Both the position numbers and the translations under genes were made by a program. From Acanthaster planci (Eukaryota > Echinodermata > Asteroidea > Valvatida > Acanthasteridae): a stretch of DNA of 64,000 nucleotides. Under the pieces are notes generated by a model. That model ran no database searches. It was given only the letters and a program-made list of their open reading frames with translations, and was not told where the DNA came from. Of this stretch, positions 36,145 to 48,725 are shown piece after piece. Position 1 is the first letter of the stretch; the number at the start of each line of letters is the position of its first letter. Location of the stretch: the NCBI RefSeq assembly GCF_001949145.1, contig NW_019091489.1, positions 660,892-724,891 of the forward strand, read 5' to 3'.

Positions 36145-39100
36145 TATCGAAGAATCAAAATGACGCGTGAAGTGCGCTCTCACTCCTGCATTTAGCAAAG
36201 GCAGAGATATTCTCCTAATTAATCACCTTTTCCCCGCAGATTACGTTAATGGGAATGTCAATAGCTATAAAATCTGAACACAAGCGCACCATTCTTTAAT
36301 CTAATCGGGCGCGGGCTCAGAGTCTCGCCATGCCCCTGAAAACGTTACAGATTTTTTGTTTGGTTATGAAAAGAGCTTTTCCTTGCATGTTATTCTCTTT
36401 TTAGAGGCTAGTTTATCACATTATATCACAGACACCTTTGTTTTAGAAGGGAGGCAGTTTCATGAAATAAAGCTAACCTTTAATTGATAGTACTTATATT
36501 CAAAGGGACTCGAATTGACGGCATCATTAAGTTTATATATGAATCAAATTTCTGGACTTTCAGGATCTTTTTAAATACTTATGGTAATTTTAATGCAGTA
36601 ATTGGTAACTTAAATGGCAATTAAATGTAAATTGGTGCTTTTGGTTTTTGTTCGTTTGTAATGAACTTGTTTAGTTTGAGGAGTCCCCAGGAAAATAAAC
36701 ATGTTTGGGGCTATCGTGGATTAAATCAACCCACTGTGTTTAATGGTTAGGTTTTCCTTCTACGTGTATGCGTCGATTTCTCAAGTCTTTGACGCATCGG
36801 AACAAGCTACGTACATATCGTTTAGGAGTCAGTCTTTTGTTTCTCCTAAAAAGGGGGACTTACTCGTGACAGACAGAAAGTTTCAAATCGAGACTGACTT
36901 GGCATCGTAACGCATGGGTAAACGTGCGTCAAAGGGGGGGGGGCACTTGCCTTTCCCTAAGACTATAAAAATGATACATTCAAAAATGAAGAGTTAACTT
37001 CGCTTTCAATTTCTATATGGTCAGCCCATGAATAAAGTCTATAGTTGTATAACACTGAAATGCGACGCAATAGAACAAATTACAAATATGCATAATTATT
37101 TTCCACAGAATAATGTATCCGATGTTCTTCAGCAGTAGATGCAAACGGGGAATGCATCTCTGGTCCTTCTGTTTCATTTCTTGTAATTCTTTTCCCTATC
37201 CCGTGATTTTTGTTTTATTCACTTTTGCTTGTTATTTAATAACTGTAAACGCAGAAATTATCACTCAACAAATGTGTGCTACATGCATTTTCCCAGTTCA
37301 CCTGTATTTGGGACGCGTCCCCTGCGCAAAGTTTAGCACTCCCTGGTGATGCTTCAAATTGGCATCATCTTTATGTATTTCCAATTCTTTTTACACAAGA
37401 ATATTAGCGGTTGATTGGTACAAATTCGAAGCCAGGGCATACGTACCTGCTACAGAAATTGAAATTTCATCCCATATATGCTAAATTATAGAATGAGATA
37501 GTAACTCGGAAAAATTGCATATGGCCCTTATACGCTTCTGTTCAGTAGAAAACGGTGAGAAGACTATGTGCTTTTCCCGAAATATTGACGACCACCATTT
37601 CGATGTATACGTTTAAAGGTTGAGGCAGGTAAGTAGTCAAACTACACCCATATACATCGTTAAAGACTTCCAAACAATCCTACGATCGCACGAAAGTGCG
37701 ATGTATCGTGAACAGCGCCCACACTTTCGAATTTTCAAGGTTGGGAATCTCAGGATTAGGTCTGTCATTGCTTTTTCATCGCATCAGTGCCTTCGACCCC
37801 TACCTCCTGTGCGAGTTTGTTGGGAGAGGATAGTTTTATTTCTGTTTTCGCTTTCTTGAGGGCAAAAAACAAAAATGCCTGCGTTCGTTTGGTCCATTTG
37901 TAAATGGAGTTTTTGAAAAAGCGGAAATAATTTTTCTCTTCATTTGTCAAAGATTGCGTACCTTAGGCAAGTATTACGGGGCAAAATGTGCGCAACAATG
38001 ACTTGCCCGGACAATGGTAAACCGGAATGATTTCTAACATTGGTTAGGCCTACATACCGGGTAATGTAAAAGCTCTCAATATTAATTCACTGACATAGCG
38101 AGATTGAAAGCAAAGTGAGTGAGTTTGCTGTTGAATTTCCACGGTTCACATAATACATGTACCAGTCGACTGAAACGCACATCTATTTTGGTAAGATAAA
38201 GCCAACTACTAAATTGAAATAGTTCTGTATTAAGTTGAACGTGTACTTACCTTTACCTTGAACGTATCCTTGACGTTTAGTTTCCAGACATCCTCGGGTT
38301 GTGATTGGCCTGATCTTTAATTTCTAGCATTATCACATGGTACTTAACTTTACAAAGTTCGCCTGTTTTGATTTAGACACGTTTCCTTAGGTCCCCTTTT
38401 ACCATTTACAGAACGCGTGATATAAAATATAAAGCTTTTCATTGTGAAGATTGTTTTTGAAAATGTTGGTGCCATTTCTCGGTACATTTAAATATCCAGG
38501 TGATATTTGTCTAGGTTTATATATTGCTGAAATTGAACACTCGGAATTGTAGGGCATCTCGAAGTAATTTGTTTCTGTTCAGCTTGTTTTTTTCTTGGGT
38601 GTCAACAAGACATTGGACTAAATATGTATTTCTTTAAAGGTATCTTTCAAACTACATGTGTAAAACTGTAAAAATAAATAGGCCCATATTACTGAATAAG
38701 GTCCTTAATGTACTACTGTGCGCCTTTACCCTCCTGACACTAAACTTGCTGTGTGGGTATGGCACGAACACAGCTCGATTTCCTGTCTAGTCAATACGTT
38801 ATTCTGTGACTACATGTAGTGATAAAGGATCCGTGAAATGAATATTTCTTAGAAGCGCTTTTTTGTGTTCTTCTGCACCCTTCTTTAGTGTATGGAGACT
38901 GTTTGATATCTTTTTTTTGCGTTACGTAAACTTAAAAGTTTCAAAAATGACCAAGCATTTCTGGATGCTTTGGTTCAGTTTGCATGTTTTCATGTTCAAA
39001 TTTGCTATTTGAAAAAACATTGCTATGGAAAGGTTGTTTGCTGGCTTATTGCCGTATACTTACACAACAGAAAATTGCCAAAGGAAATGAAGTCTACGAT

Positions 39101-39600
39101 AGCAGTGTTTAAAAAATCTAGAAGTCTACTGCCTGCAACCTAATTACCAATACCTATGCATTATTTCCTAGTACATTATTTCCCTTCGCTAAATTCTCGA
39201 TCACCAACAGTGCGCCCCCCCACTCACTCGCCCCCTGCGAAGGCGTCGGTCATGTTCGTCCTTTTTCTTAGCGCCAGTACGTTACGGAACGTGTTGTTCC
39301 GGCTCCGAATTTGGGTGTTTTTTTTCCTTCGCTGTAACGCTGTTTCGGTGTTATTCCTCGATCACCTTGTTTGTTTATTTGTTCTGACTCTAATGAACGG
39401 CAAGATTGTTCCTTTGTCCTTTGTCATTTCATTTCTGGATAATTTAATGTTTTCTTTTTAGTCTTGCGCAGGTGGCAGACTGACCTTGTATTGACCTATT
39501 TTCGGCGCCAGGTAGCGCTATTGCCTTTGGATAAATATATTTCCGTTGCTTCAGAATAAATATTGAGTATATTTGCGAACTCGTAGCGGCGGTACTGTGT
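36145..39600. other. No gene seen
   Basis: AT-rich. A minus-strand stretch ending at a perfect donor (GTAAAG|GTAAGTAC, about 38253) reads PEDVWKLNVKDTFKVK in one frame but cannot be identified. The stretch 39300-39600 has promoter-like AT-rich words before the GC-rich island. Confidence 0.35.
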
Positions 39601-40680
39601 GGTATCTAGTGCTTATGCCGCGCCCACATGCCCTGAGATCCGGTGTCTCCGGTCCGATCTCATTCCATTCCACTACTGCCTTCGGGAGCGAAGTTGAGTC
39701 CGCCACTCGAGGGGCCAGCCGCTCGGGCGACTCAAAACTCGGCACACCGTAACAGACCTCGGTGTGCCGACGGGCGTTACATAGAGCATTTTCCCTGCGG
39801 CCTTATCAAGCTTCAAGCATCATTGGCCCCTACGCTCCACTACTGCCCTCGGGAGCGTAGCTGAGTTTGCCATTTGCCTGGCCGCTCGGGCAACTCAAAG
39901 CTCGGCACACCGTAACAGACCTCGATGCTGCCGTAGCTCCAGTGAGCGAGTCTCACCCTACGGGCCTCTTCGAGCATCGAGCAACGTGTCTGGCCCGCCT
40001 CCGCTCCTCCATGTTCGGCGCGCGTGCGAGTACGCCCTTTACGCAGGCAGCTCGGCTCCACGGTGTTGGTTCGCCGTTACCTGCATGGGTTTTCTGGTGA
40101 GCACGTCTGATGCTCACCTACGGTGGGAGCGCGTTCGAGTCGTCCCTTGCGCGACGTCAACGAATAGGGACGGGTCCCGGCGCATTACAGTGGTGATCTA
40201 CCGTGCAGCGTTGACCTTGCACGTGGTCGCTGCCAGGTCCTCAGCGCTTGTACTGGCCGTGGAACTTAAACTCCCCACCATCAAGTTTGACCAGACGTGG
40301 CCCGCTCGACTTGGTGGGTTGCTTCTCGCCTAGTGTTCCCTTATCCTATTAGGTTGGTAGGCTTTCGGCAGTAGCTTCTCTACCAACCACCGTGACTAAA
40401 AAGACGGCGGTTCCGGCCCGTTCCTGTTCCGATTTAGATCTGTTAGCATCCGGGACCGGGCTCCGCTCTGACCTATCTGGCCCGTTCTTCACGAGGGGAC
40501 GCCGGGCTCTTAGGGCTACTCCGACGTTGGGGCTTTCGGCCTCCCCCTATTGCAGCCAGGTCGGGTTTGACTGGGCGTGGCCTGCTTGACTGTGTGGGTT
40601 GCTTGTTGGCAAGTGTTTCCTTACCCTTTGTGGTAGGTTGTTTTCTGGCAACGACTTCTCACCCAACCACTATGACAAAA
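39600..40680. repeat. GC-rich island of duplicated modules, possible retroelement remnant
   Basis: Two modules are duplicated in direct orientation. The first pair starts at about 39668 and 39833 (CCACTACTGCC(T/C)TCGGGAGCG ... CTCGGCACACCGTAACAG, period about 165). The second pair starts at about 40314 and 40595 (GTGGGTTGCTT ... ACTTCTC ... CCAACCAC, period about 281). The island is GC-rich with sharp edges in AT-rich DNA. Plus frames such as 39986-40333 are long but contain no domain I recognise. A DIRS-like or other retroelement leader is possible; I could not find a reverse transcriptase or recombinase motif attached to it. Confidence 0.5.
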
Positions 40681-42680
40681 ACAACAACAAAAACAACGTG
40701 ATCGATACGAAGAGGTATACTCGGTAGGGTTTTGTCTGATATTTTCAAATTTATACTTGCGTTCGTCAGAAAATAATTTGGAATATTGAAGTGGGCTTTT
40801 ATGTCCACTGTTCCGCTAGTCCTGATCGCAGGCAGATTGGAGTTAAATTTGTCCCCGTCAGGCAGGACCCACATTGGTGACAAATACTTTTATTTCTCAC
40901 GGACGCTCTAGTGAGATTAAGCTTTTTCTCTCTTCGGCCGGATGCATGCGCTCAGCTTTTAATTCCACATGCATGTGGTAAAACAGCTGGAGTCCTCAAT
41001 AAAGGAACGTCTACGGTAATCTATGTATAAGACCAACACTCTTTTTTCCATTTTCTAGAAATGCTGTACCGACATTCGGATGTGCTGGCGCTGTTTACTG
41101 TCGCTAGGCGCGATTTCCACCCGACTCAACTAGTCTTCCAGCAATGACTCTTGTTCAATAAAGATAGTTAAACCTTCTTCATATATCTGGGCAACATGGA
41201 GTTTTCTCCAGTCTCCCACCTTTTCACAGCTATCGTAGTATCCTACCTTCCTTTACGGCTTGACAGCATTTTTCCCTGTTGTCCAGCCCTCACTGTAGTC
41301 ACACTTGGGGTAAAAAAAAATGGATAATTCATGGTATTTTCTTGTCTATCCACACCTACACATAAGACTTTACTCAGGACGGGTGTGGTGGACTTGTGAA
41401 AGGGTTGATTTAATTCCACCCATCTCTAGACAGGAGAAACCTGTGCTAACTTACTGGTGGTCGTGAAGGATTTGGAGGAGATACCATGGAACAGTTCTGG
41501 TCCTCCTTCCCTCTCCGATTTTTTACGCACTGATCAAGTCCTGCTCTGCCTTCTCAATCTTCACCAGCAGGGCTTGGGATATAGACCAGAGGGGACTTCG
41601 ACACTGCCCCCATCCCCTTGGGTCTGACGCTAATGGTTACATTGCTTTGCAGTTGCCTTCAATGCCCAAATTTCTAGGCACTATCTACGGTAGCAAGGTT
41701 CTAGAAGACATTTATTCAGTCAGATGAATACCTTTGTCTGTTCATTCGGCTACCCTCTCGCAGTCATGGTTGCCCCTCGTTTGGCCAGGGTCTTCATTGG
41801 ATTCCTACCTTTGTCGATACAGGTAATTGTTTCATGTGTATGGGTTCCTGTCACAGCAACTTGACCCCTGTTAGGTTCAATCCAACTTCGTTGGGATGTT
41901 GTTTTACTTCCTACTCCAATTCCCTCATCTGGGCTTTTTATCCCACGTGCATATCTTCGGCCCGAGGACATATCCTTAAAACCTGATACCTCTCGCCGTC
42001 AAGACACACTTTATTAGCAGTTGAAACTGACAATGGGCCCTCAACTGCTGGCCTCTGCTGGCACTTCCTGATCTTCATGGGGCATTCCAGTTCCCCGAAC
42101 TTTCAAATTTAGGCACAGGAGTACGTGGGTTAGCACATTGTCACTTCATCCGCCTCCTTAGCCTCCTGAAAGTTGAGTGTATGCATGTTCCGATGAGCCC
42201 TAGGCTTTGGAATTAACCTGAAGGTAACTCACGTCTCGAAGCCAATAACTCTTTTACAGACGTCTGCTCCAACGGAAGGATTCACGCAACAGAACTGACA
42301 TTATATCGCTGAGCCAGTCCCTTGGTACCTGACCGTCTGCATATTGCTGGCTTAGCCTCGACATGAAACATCTAGGTGCTGTTATTCTGCTCAAGACTCC
42401 CAGCGATTCTTTCAGAATTTGCCAGAGAAAACATCTGCTATTCAGACCATTAGACCTTCCTAACCCTGAGAATTATTTTAGCAAGATTCCTAGGGTAACA
42501 ATTATACAGGAGTACACAGTTCTTCGTTTTCGTGACATGACGAACAGTGTGAATTCCAATGTGTGCAGTAACCGATTATCTTCTATGCGACTAAGTACTG
42601 CCAATTACATGTACCTACTGTTTGTTGCCTCAGCTGCCTACGTGCTTCCCAAATTAACTTCTATCCCTTAGACAACACAG
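40681..42680. other. Intermediate GC stretch, no gene recognised
   Basis: Pyrimidine-rich plus strand without a sustained frame. Scattered phrases look like decayed coding sequence, but no conserved motif could be fixed. It may be the interior of the element starting at 39600 (inference). Confidence 0.3.
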
Positions 42681-42686
42681 ACTCTA

Positions 42687-44330
42687 GGTATTTATTTATT
42701 TATCATTTATTTACCCTGGGGAAACCTCTCAGTTACTGCTGTTTTCCAGAGACGCCCAGCATATATACATTGATTAACATTCCTAAGAATAACACTAACA
42801 TTGACACATTCATAGAAAAATAAAAAAATACTATAGATGTATACCAAATGGTAAATTTAAACTTACTGGTAAAACAATGGCCCAAAATAAAACAAAAAAT
42901 AAAAATAAACACCTGGCCCCATACACCTAATTATTTGTTATTAAAAAACCAGGCTTCTGTACATGTTTTTAACACAACATAGTATTTGGTAAAGGACGTT
43001 TAAGTGTTACATGGAAGGCACTGAGGGTATACGCTCCACGGACTACAAATCTACGTTGACCCGATCTGGTTTTACTAAATGGTATAACAAGATTACCATG
43101 GGAACTAGACTTAGTATTTCGCACACAAGCATTCATAATGGGAGTTAAACAATTGCACAGCTGAGGTGGAAGTTTCGAACTTAAACTTTTGTATACAAGT
43201 GTACTCAAATGAAAAGTGCGTCTGTCGTCCAAAACAGACCAACCAAGTGTTGATCAAGGTCAGTGGACGATCTTCGAGGGAGTTCCAGAATGACTCGCCC
43301 AGCACTACTCTGAAGTTGGTCAAGTTTGCCAAGGGACGTTTTGGATAATTCATCCAATTCATCCCAGACAACATCGCAAAAATCAAATTGGAGAAGAATC
43401 AGAGTTTTATAAAGCAAGTTTAAAATGTGCTGAGGGATAACATTCCTGACTCTCCGGAGAAGCCTCACACGTTTGTCAATTTTATTCACCAAATTATCAA
43501 TGTGAATATTCCAGGTTTGAGGTGAATCCAACCAAATACCTAAATATTTGAAGTAATGTTATCGATTGGTATACCATCAATCGTCACCTGCAAGTCACAT
43601 TCTTTACGACTAAGCTTACCTATGTAAGCCTACCATCAACATACATTTAGTTTTATTGATGTTTAAAGTTAATAGGTTCGCCTTAAACCATTTAGAAATT
43701 TCAGCCATATCCTTATTGATGGCTCCGTTGATCTCTTCCACAGTCCTGGCAACGAGTAAGAATAGCCGTATCATCGGCATATAAAAATACCACAGAATCT
43801 GGGGAAACAACATTGACAATATCGTTATGGTGCAAGGTAAAAACAAGCGGTCCTAATGTGGATCCCTGTGGTACTCCATACTCAACTCGAGTTGCCGTGG
43901 AATAGTTGTCAACTATTTTGGTCACCTGCTGTCTGTCATTGAAATATTAGCATAGCCAGTCGAGTTCCCGACCATGCACTCCAGTTCTAAACGGTTTATT
44001 AATGAGACGGCTGTGGTGGACAGCATCAAAGGCTTTTTTTAAATAAAAAAAATACACCACTATAGTACCCGGAATTCATTCATCAAAAAGGTACTCAGTC
44101 ACATTTAAGAGATAAGTTTGGGTGGAATGCAATGGCCCAAGTCCCGACTGGTTGCTTGTAAGAATATGCCAACGGTTTGGCAAGCTGCCCACATCCAGCT
44201 TTAAGCAGCCTTGGGCTAACTTGACCATCAAGCCCAGTAGCCTTGGTAGAATCCAGGCTGCTATAAGTAACTTGCATACTTCAAAAGGAATCACAGCCAC
44301 AAACCGGAATGGCTTCCCCACTTCCTGGCA
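42687..44330 (-). mobile_element. Decayed non-LTR retrotransposon (LINE), reverse-transcriptase part
   Basis: In minus orientation the frames give, in order: SLDSTKATGLDG and SPRLLKAG (44277-44095), GVPQGSTLGPLVF and FLYADDTAIL (43925-43713, the catalytic YADD), WFKANLLTLNINKTKCM (about 43700), VRLLRRVRNVIPQ (about 43460), and a C-terminal region with RNTKSSSHGNLVIPFSKTR and GAYTLSAFHV (43130-42980). This is the normal order of a Jockey/CR1-type reverse transcriptase and C-terminal domain. The frame changes several times and stops intervene, so it is dead. The 3' end at about 42690-42720 carries an AAATAAATGATAAATAAAT tail. The endonuclease part is missing (5' truncated). Confidence 0.88.
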
Positions 44331-45210
44331 AACATTTCAGTATACAGCCGCCCTTTGTTGCTCCCAATAGCTGCTTCATTCCTGGATAGTGGTCTGTTGA
44401 TGATATCTTCCACACATACTCCCGTTGGGGGATAGTCCCACGGCGCTTTTTTTATCTTCGTCATAGGAAAGCTACAATTCAAGGCCCTATTCATTCTCCC
44501 CGTACAAATCGTGGGCCAGGAAACAAAGCTGAGAGGTAAAGCCGTAAACAGCATCTGTTCCAAATGGCTGGTTTTCACATACTTCAGACCTTGCCACCCT
44601 ATCATGATCCACGACGCTAGGCTTTATATGTACTTGCACAATGTCGACATCTTCCGATAGAGTATGTTGGCAGTTATCTACATGACTAAATGTTATTTAA
44701 TGCTACGACCATTTACCTCAGGCTACCTCTACCACGGGAAACGAGTTTTGCCGAGACATACCAATAATACCCTCTTCGCCGAGACCACAAGAACAAGTAC
44801 TAAGTCTACTTTCAGCTACACTCCGCATCTTTGGGTGTCCTCCTTTCATGGCCCTACACACTATTTAGTTTGGTATGTTGACTGGCCTTCTGGCCCAGAT
44901 GACCCATGTAGATGACACATTTTTGTCCTTGATGTCCAGGCCGTTTCATCAGTAGGGGCCTATTTCAAAGGGTTTCCTGTGACAAGAGATTTGTTGAGAG
45001 CCTTTTCTGTGCACAAATCAAGTGCACCATTGCGATTCAGTGCCTTGGATGGCATCATAATTTATAATATGCAAATATACATTAGCATTAAAAACCAAAA
45101 CAGCTCAAAAAAGGGTTAAAATTGCCAAAAAAATCAAATAATGTTAATAACCTATTTGCGAGTTAAATGTGAATAAAATCTGGAACACTTTATCTGATTG
45201 CTTATAAACG

Positions 45211-45410
45211 TAACAATTTGAATTCCTCAGCCTAAAGGCACTGTTATACCTCGTGATTCAGGGAGAGCTTTTGCATAGCGACCACCATCTCTGGAATGGA
45301 CTGTTCCTTTGTGCTCCTCTTATCCATTGAGAACAGTGTACATGTATTGTTCCAAGGCGTATCACGAGGTATAACAACAGTGTTTTCAGTCTGGAGAATT
45401 CAAATTGTTA
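45211..45410. mobile_element. TA-flanked MITE (about 200 bp)
   Basis: Between TA dinucleotides the ends are ACAATTTGAATTCCTCAG and, on the other strand, ACAATTTGAATTCTCCAG. A second inverted pair inside is TTATACCTCGTGAT. TA flanks with such ends suggest a Tc1/mariner-type nonautonomous element (inference). Confidence 0.75.
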
Positions 45411-47212
45411 TGTTAACGTGAATTTAAAGAACTTAGGTTTATTGAAACCAAGACGTGCAATTTCAAGGGTTTTCCTCAATATTTCTATTTCATGGTCCCT
45501 TTAATGGTAATTTCCCACTCTACCCGCCAGCACAAATTTGTCACAGCATCCACTCAGATTCGACAAACATAACAATGAATCTCGACGATTACCAGTTACA
45601 TTGTCCTGAACACGATAAACCGTTAACAATTCCTTCAAGGGTAAGAAAGCTATGAACTATTTATTCATTCTCAAACAAAATCCAGTTACAAATGGATTCC
45701 GAATATTGTATGTGACTGAAGTTAAGGAGAGTTGTTTAAAAAGAGGTATTTTTTAAACGTGACAAAGGTATCAAGTTTATGTATATTACCCGGTGTCTAT
45801 CTTATAATAAAGTTTGAGTTTTGTATCGCATAAACGGTCCTTTAAAACACGTGAATTTGAGTTTTTATACAGAAAATATATTACTCATAACGACCATTAC
45901 GAATCCATCATTTTAAAATAAATGAAAATGTAGCACAAGTGACTTTGAACAATACAAACGCGGCAGCACCTAATTTTTAAGATTTTAATTCAATGAGCAG
46001 TAACACGTCACGAGAACTAAACTTGAACCTCTATGTACACAGACTAACTATAGCCATGGATGGACTTGGCTGCAAACGGCGATACCAAACTGAAACCCAG
46101 TGTATTCCTCACGTGCAACTTCTTTAACCACTGGCCTTTTACCACATATGCAACTAAAACCCTGTTTACAATTTATAGATAGAAACGATTTAACAAGAAG
46201 GTTGGAATATTTCAGTATTAAATTGTTTTTTGTTCTCTGCACCAAGTGCAGCCAATATTCAGACACGTCTTTTTCGTTCTTTCTAGTTGCGACCAGCATA
46301 AATTCTTTCAAAACAAAGATTAAGTTAGAAATACCCAGGTCACTGATTTCCTCTGGACCTTCATGATATCCATCTTAATGGGGAATCTGTGTTCATTTTT
46401 ATTAAGATGAATTCTTGACTTTGAAAATATTTACAAAAAGGACTTAAAACACTGAAAAATTCAATCAATGAAAATCATCTGCATACAAATTATACAAATT
46501 TTTGATATAAAATTTAAAAACACTGACTTCATCACATTATTTTTAAATAGGATTTTGAAAATGGTGCTCAGAATTTTACAAGTCTAATTCCGGGTTAATA
46601 AAAATAACTGCCTTGGACAAAAGACCAGTGGTTGTTGGCCACACTACTTTATGATGGATACCGATATATGAATTGCTGAAATAAAGATCGATGTGAGATT
46701 TGGAGCGAGGGCAAAATATTTTTCACAATGGTCTTACTTGTATGAAACTACATACATATAAATTACCCAAGGAGTATAAAACATGCAAATTCATATTTTT
46801 GGCTATTTCCCCCTTATTTGTCTTTTTAACCTTATCAACATGCATACATTTGTGCACATGTAAATGTATTCTGTATTTTAGGGCAAAATTTGGTTTCACC
46901 AAATGCTAGCCAAGGAAGTCACAAAATTATGTGGTCCATACAAATTATGAAATGTAAACAGAACTATGCACTTAATTTATGCGTACAACTCTGGAAATGA
47001 ATGCAAGTAAACAGCAAACAACTGCTAAAGAAATCTACATGCTTAAAGTTACCATCTACAAGTATAGGTTACATCCACAAACAATGAACCAGAATTATTC
47101 CAAATAAAGTGTGTTCTTTTTTCTACAGACCCATCCTTATATTGATTAGTCTCAACAATAAGGCTGAAGCAGGACTGGTGGTCTACTTCTGTCAAGGTGT
47201 TGGGGCTTCATC
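45411..47212 (-). other. Probable 3' untranslated region and downstream flank of the acidic-protein gene
   Basis: It follows the stop codon at 47213 on the minus strand. The first AATAAA that I see downstream is near 46396, so a 3' UTR of about 0.8 kb is possible. The minus frame at 46048-46311 has no recognisable domain. Confidence 0.3.
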
Positions 47213-47287
47213 TTAGGCATCCTCTGCAGCATCTTTTTTGGCAACATCTCCATTAGTCTTCTGTCTCTTCAGGAATTCTTGGCCCTC
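47213..47287 (-). CDS. Prothymosin/parathymosin-like protein, last coding exon
   Basis: The acceptor is TTTTTTTTCAAG| (AAG rather than CAG); the exon is phase 0, 24 codons plus TAA. It reads EGQEFLKRQKTNGD and then AKKDAAEDA. The KRQKT-NG block near the C-terminus matches the basic nuclear-localisation motif of vertebrate parathymosin (PKRQKTENG) and prothymosin-alpha (KKQKT) (family knowledge). These proteins are small, disordered, highly acidic chromatin and histone-binding factors. The exon start EGQEFLK resembles the starts of the two upstream exons. Confidence 0.6.
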   Translation of the reverse strand, partial: EGQEFLKRQKTNGDVAKKDAAEDA

Positions 47288-48108
47288 CTTGAAAAAAAAT
47301 CAGAGATGCCGTAACAAGGAGTATCCTTCTAAAAGGAAAATGCTATTGGTAGAACACCAGGTGTAGCCTTAACCAAACCTAGGGGGTCAAACTGGAACTC
47401 ATTTGATAGTGAAAGCTCATTTGATAATGAAAGCTATTTAGAAGTTTATTAGAAACGTTGCCAAACTGATGTATTTACCTGTTGTGCTTACAATAAATCC
47501 ACTCTCCACTTCGACATCCCTACTGCAAAACCACTCAAACACATTGCAAAAACTCTTGACACTACACAAAGCTTGTACTTCAAGTAATCTTACTCTATTT
47601 CCACGTGCATGATAAAAAAAGGACATACAAAAAATCATATTATGTATTATGATAATAAACAAGCATGGAGTCCCTACAAACTGTACTTAATTTAAAACAG
47701 ACATAACAAATACCCACACACAAATAGCACACAGACATATACATCCACGAATTAACAAAAGTAATGACTACAAACATTTGAAAGAAAGTATCCCATGAAT
47801 TTCACAGCTCGGTACCTTTTCATTACATTTTGAAGATGCACATTTAAAAATGATGTTCTTCCTTTGCACAGTGATTTAAAACCCTACCTGACCCAGATAA
47901 TAGTGAATACAGTTAAACTGTTTTCACTAACATAAATTAAAACAAATTAGCAAGTCTTTGTTGCTTCTTGTTTTGGCTGCACAAGATTGTTTTTACAACA
48001 GAGGCATTGGAGAAAGTACATTATGGGTGCACCAACACAACTAGACCAGAACTACATGTATGTCCACCGAGCTCATTAATAAAAGTTACGCACTCAAAAT
48101 ATTCTATA

Positions 48109-48335
48109 TTAGAGAGCTCTCTAAATCAGAAAGATTGAAATTAGGGACAAGACGTTTTAGAGTGAAAATCACTCTGAATTTGGACTGAAAAAGGCTGAAA
48201 ATGGCCCCTTCCAATGGAAGCTCAAGTGAAACTTCAATCTTCTGGAGTGAAGAAATTTCACTCCAATTCGTCCTTAATTTCAATGGGAGGGATTGAATTT
48301 TCACTCGAATAGAGCAAATTTTCACTCTTTGGAAT
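48109..48335. repeat. GAGTGA/TCACTC-rich repeat, copy 3, with a 16-nt palindrome
   Basis: It begins with the perfect palindrome TTAGAGAGCTCTCTAA (48109-48124). Inverted GAGTG/CACTC pairs follow (GAGTGAAAATCACTC; GGAGTGAAGAAATTTCACTCC). Related to 3105-3200 and 29525-29620 by word content. Confidence 0.5.
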
Positions 48336-48469
48336 TTAGAGAGAGTCCCAAGAGCCATGGAATTGGGGAATTGAGGAAATATGGTACTGAACCTCTGGCC
48401 TGGACTCAGGGCTTCCAATTCTGAGCAAATTAGATGCAATCAGGTCTAAACGTGGCACTATTCAGCCGT

Positions 48470-48725
48470 TTTTGCAGAGGGATGCAGTTTCAAAATGGCT
48501 ATTTTTCAGGCAGTGAAATTTCCTTCATTCTCGGGTGGTCTGCTCTGGGTGAGAACATCTCAAAAAGTCATCAGTCAACCCACAAAAATTGAAAGGGAAA
48601 TGAAAGAGGACATGTCAAACATCATTTTTCTGTCCAGCCTGGACACCTGAGAGTTGTATTGTTCGAATTATTTTGAAATATAAGGATTTACCATTGGTGT
48701 CTATGGGAATTTATTTGTAGGGGTA
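48470..48725. repeat. Diverged dispersed repeat, copy 2
   Basis: Aligns in order with 28410-28700 over several blocks of 20-45 bases; no frame is shared. Confidence 0.5.

Noticed and set aside
38240-38330. Minus-strand exon ending GTAAAG|GTAAGTAC (PEDVWKLNVKDTFKVK)
   Set aside because: Strong donor but no convincing acceptor, and two frames are equally open.
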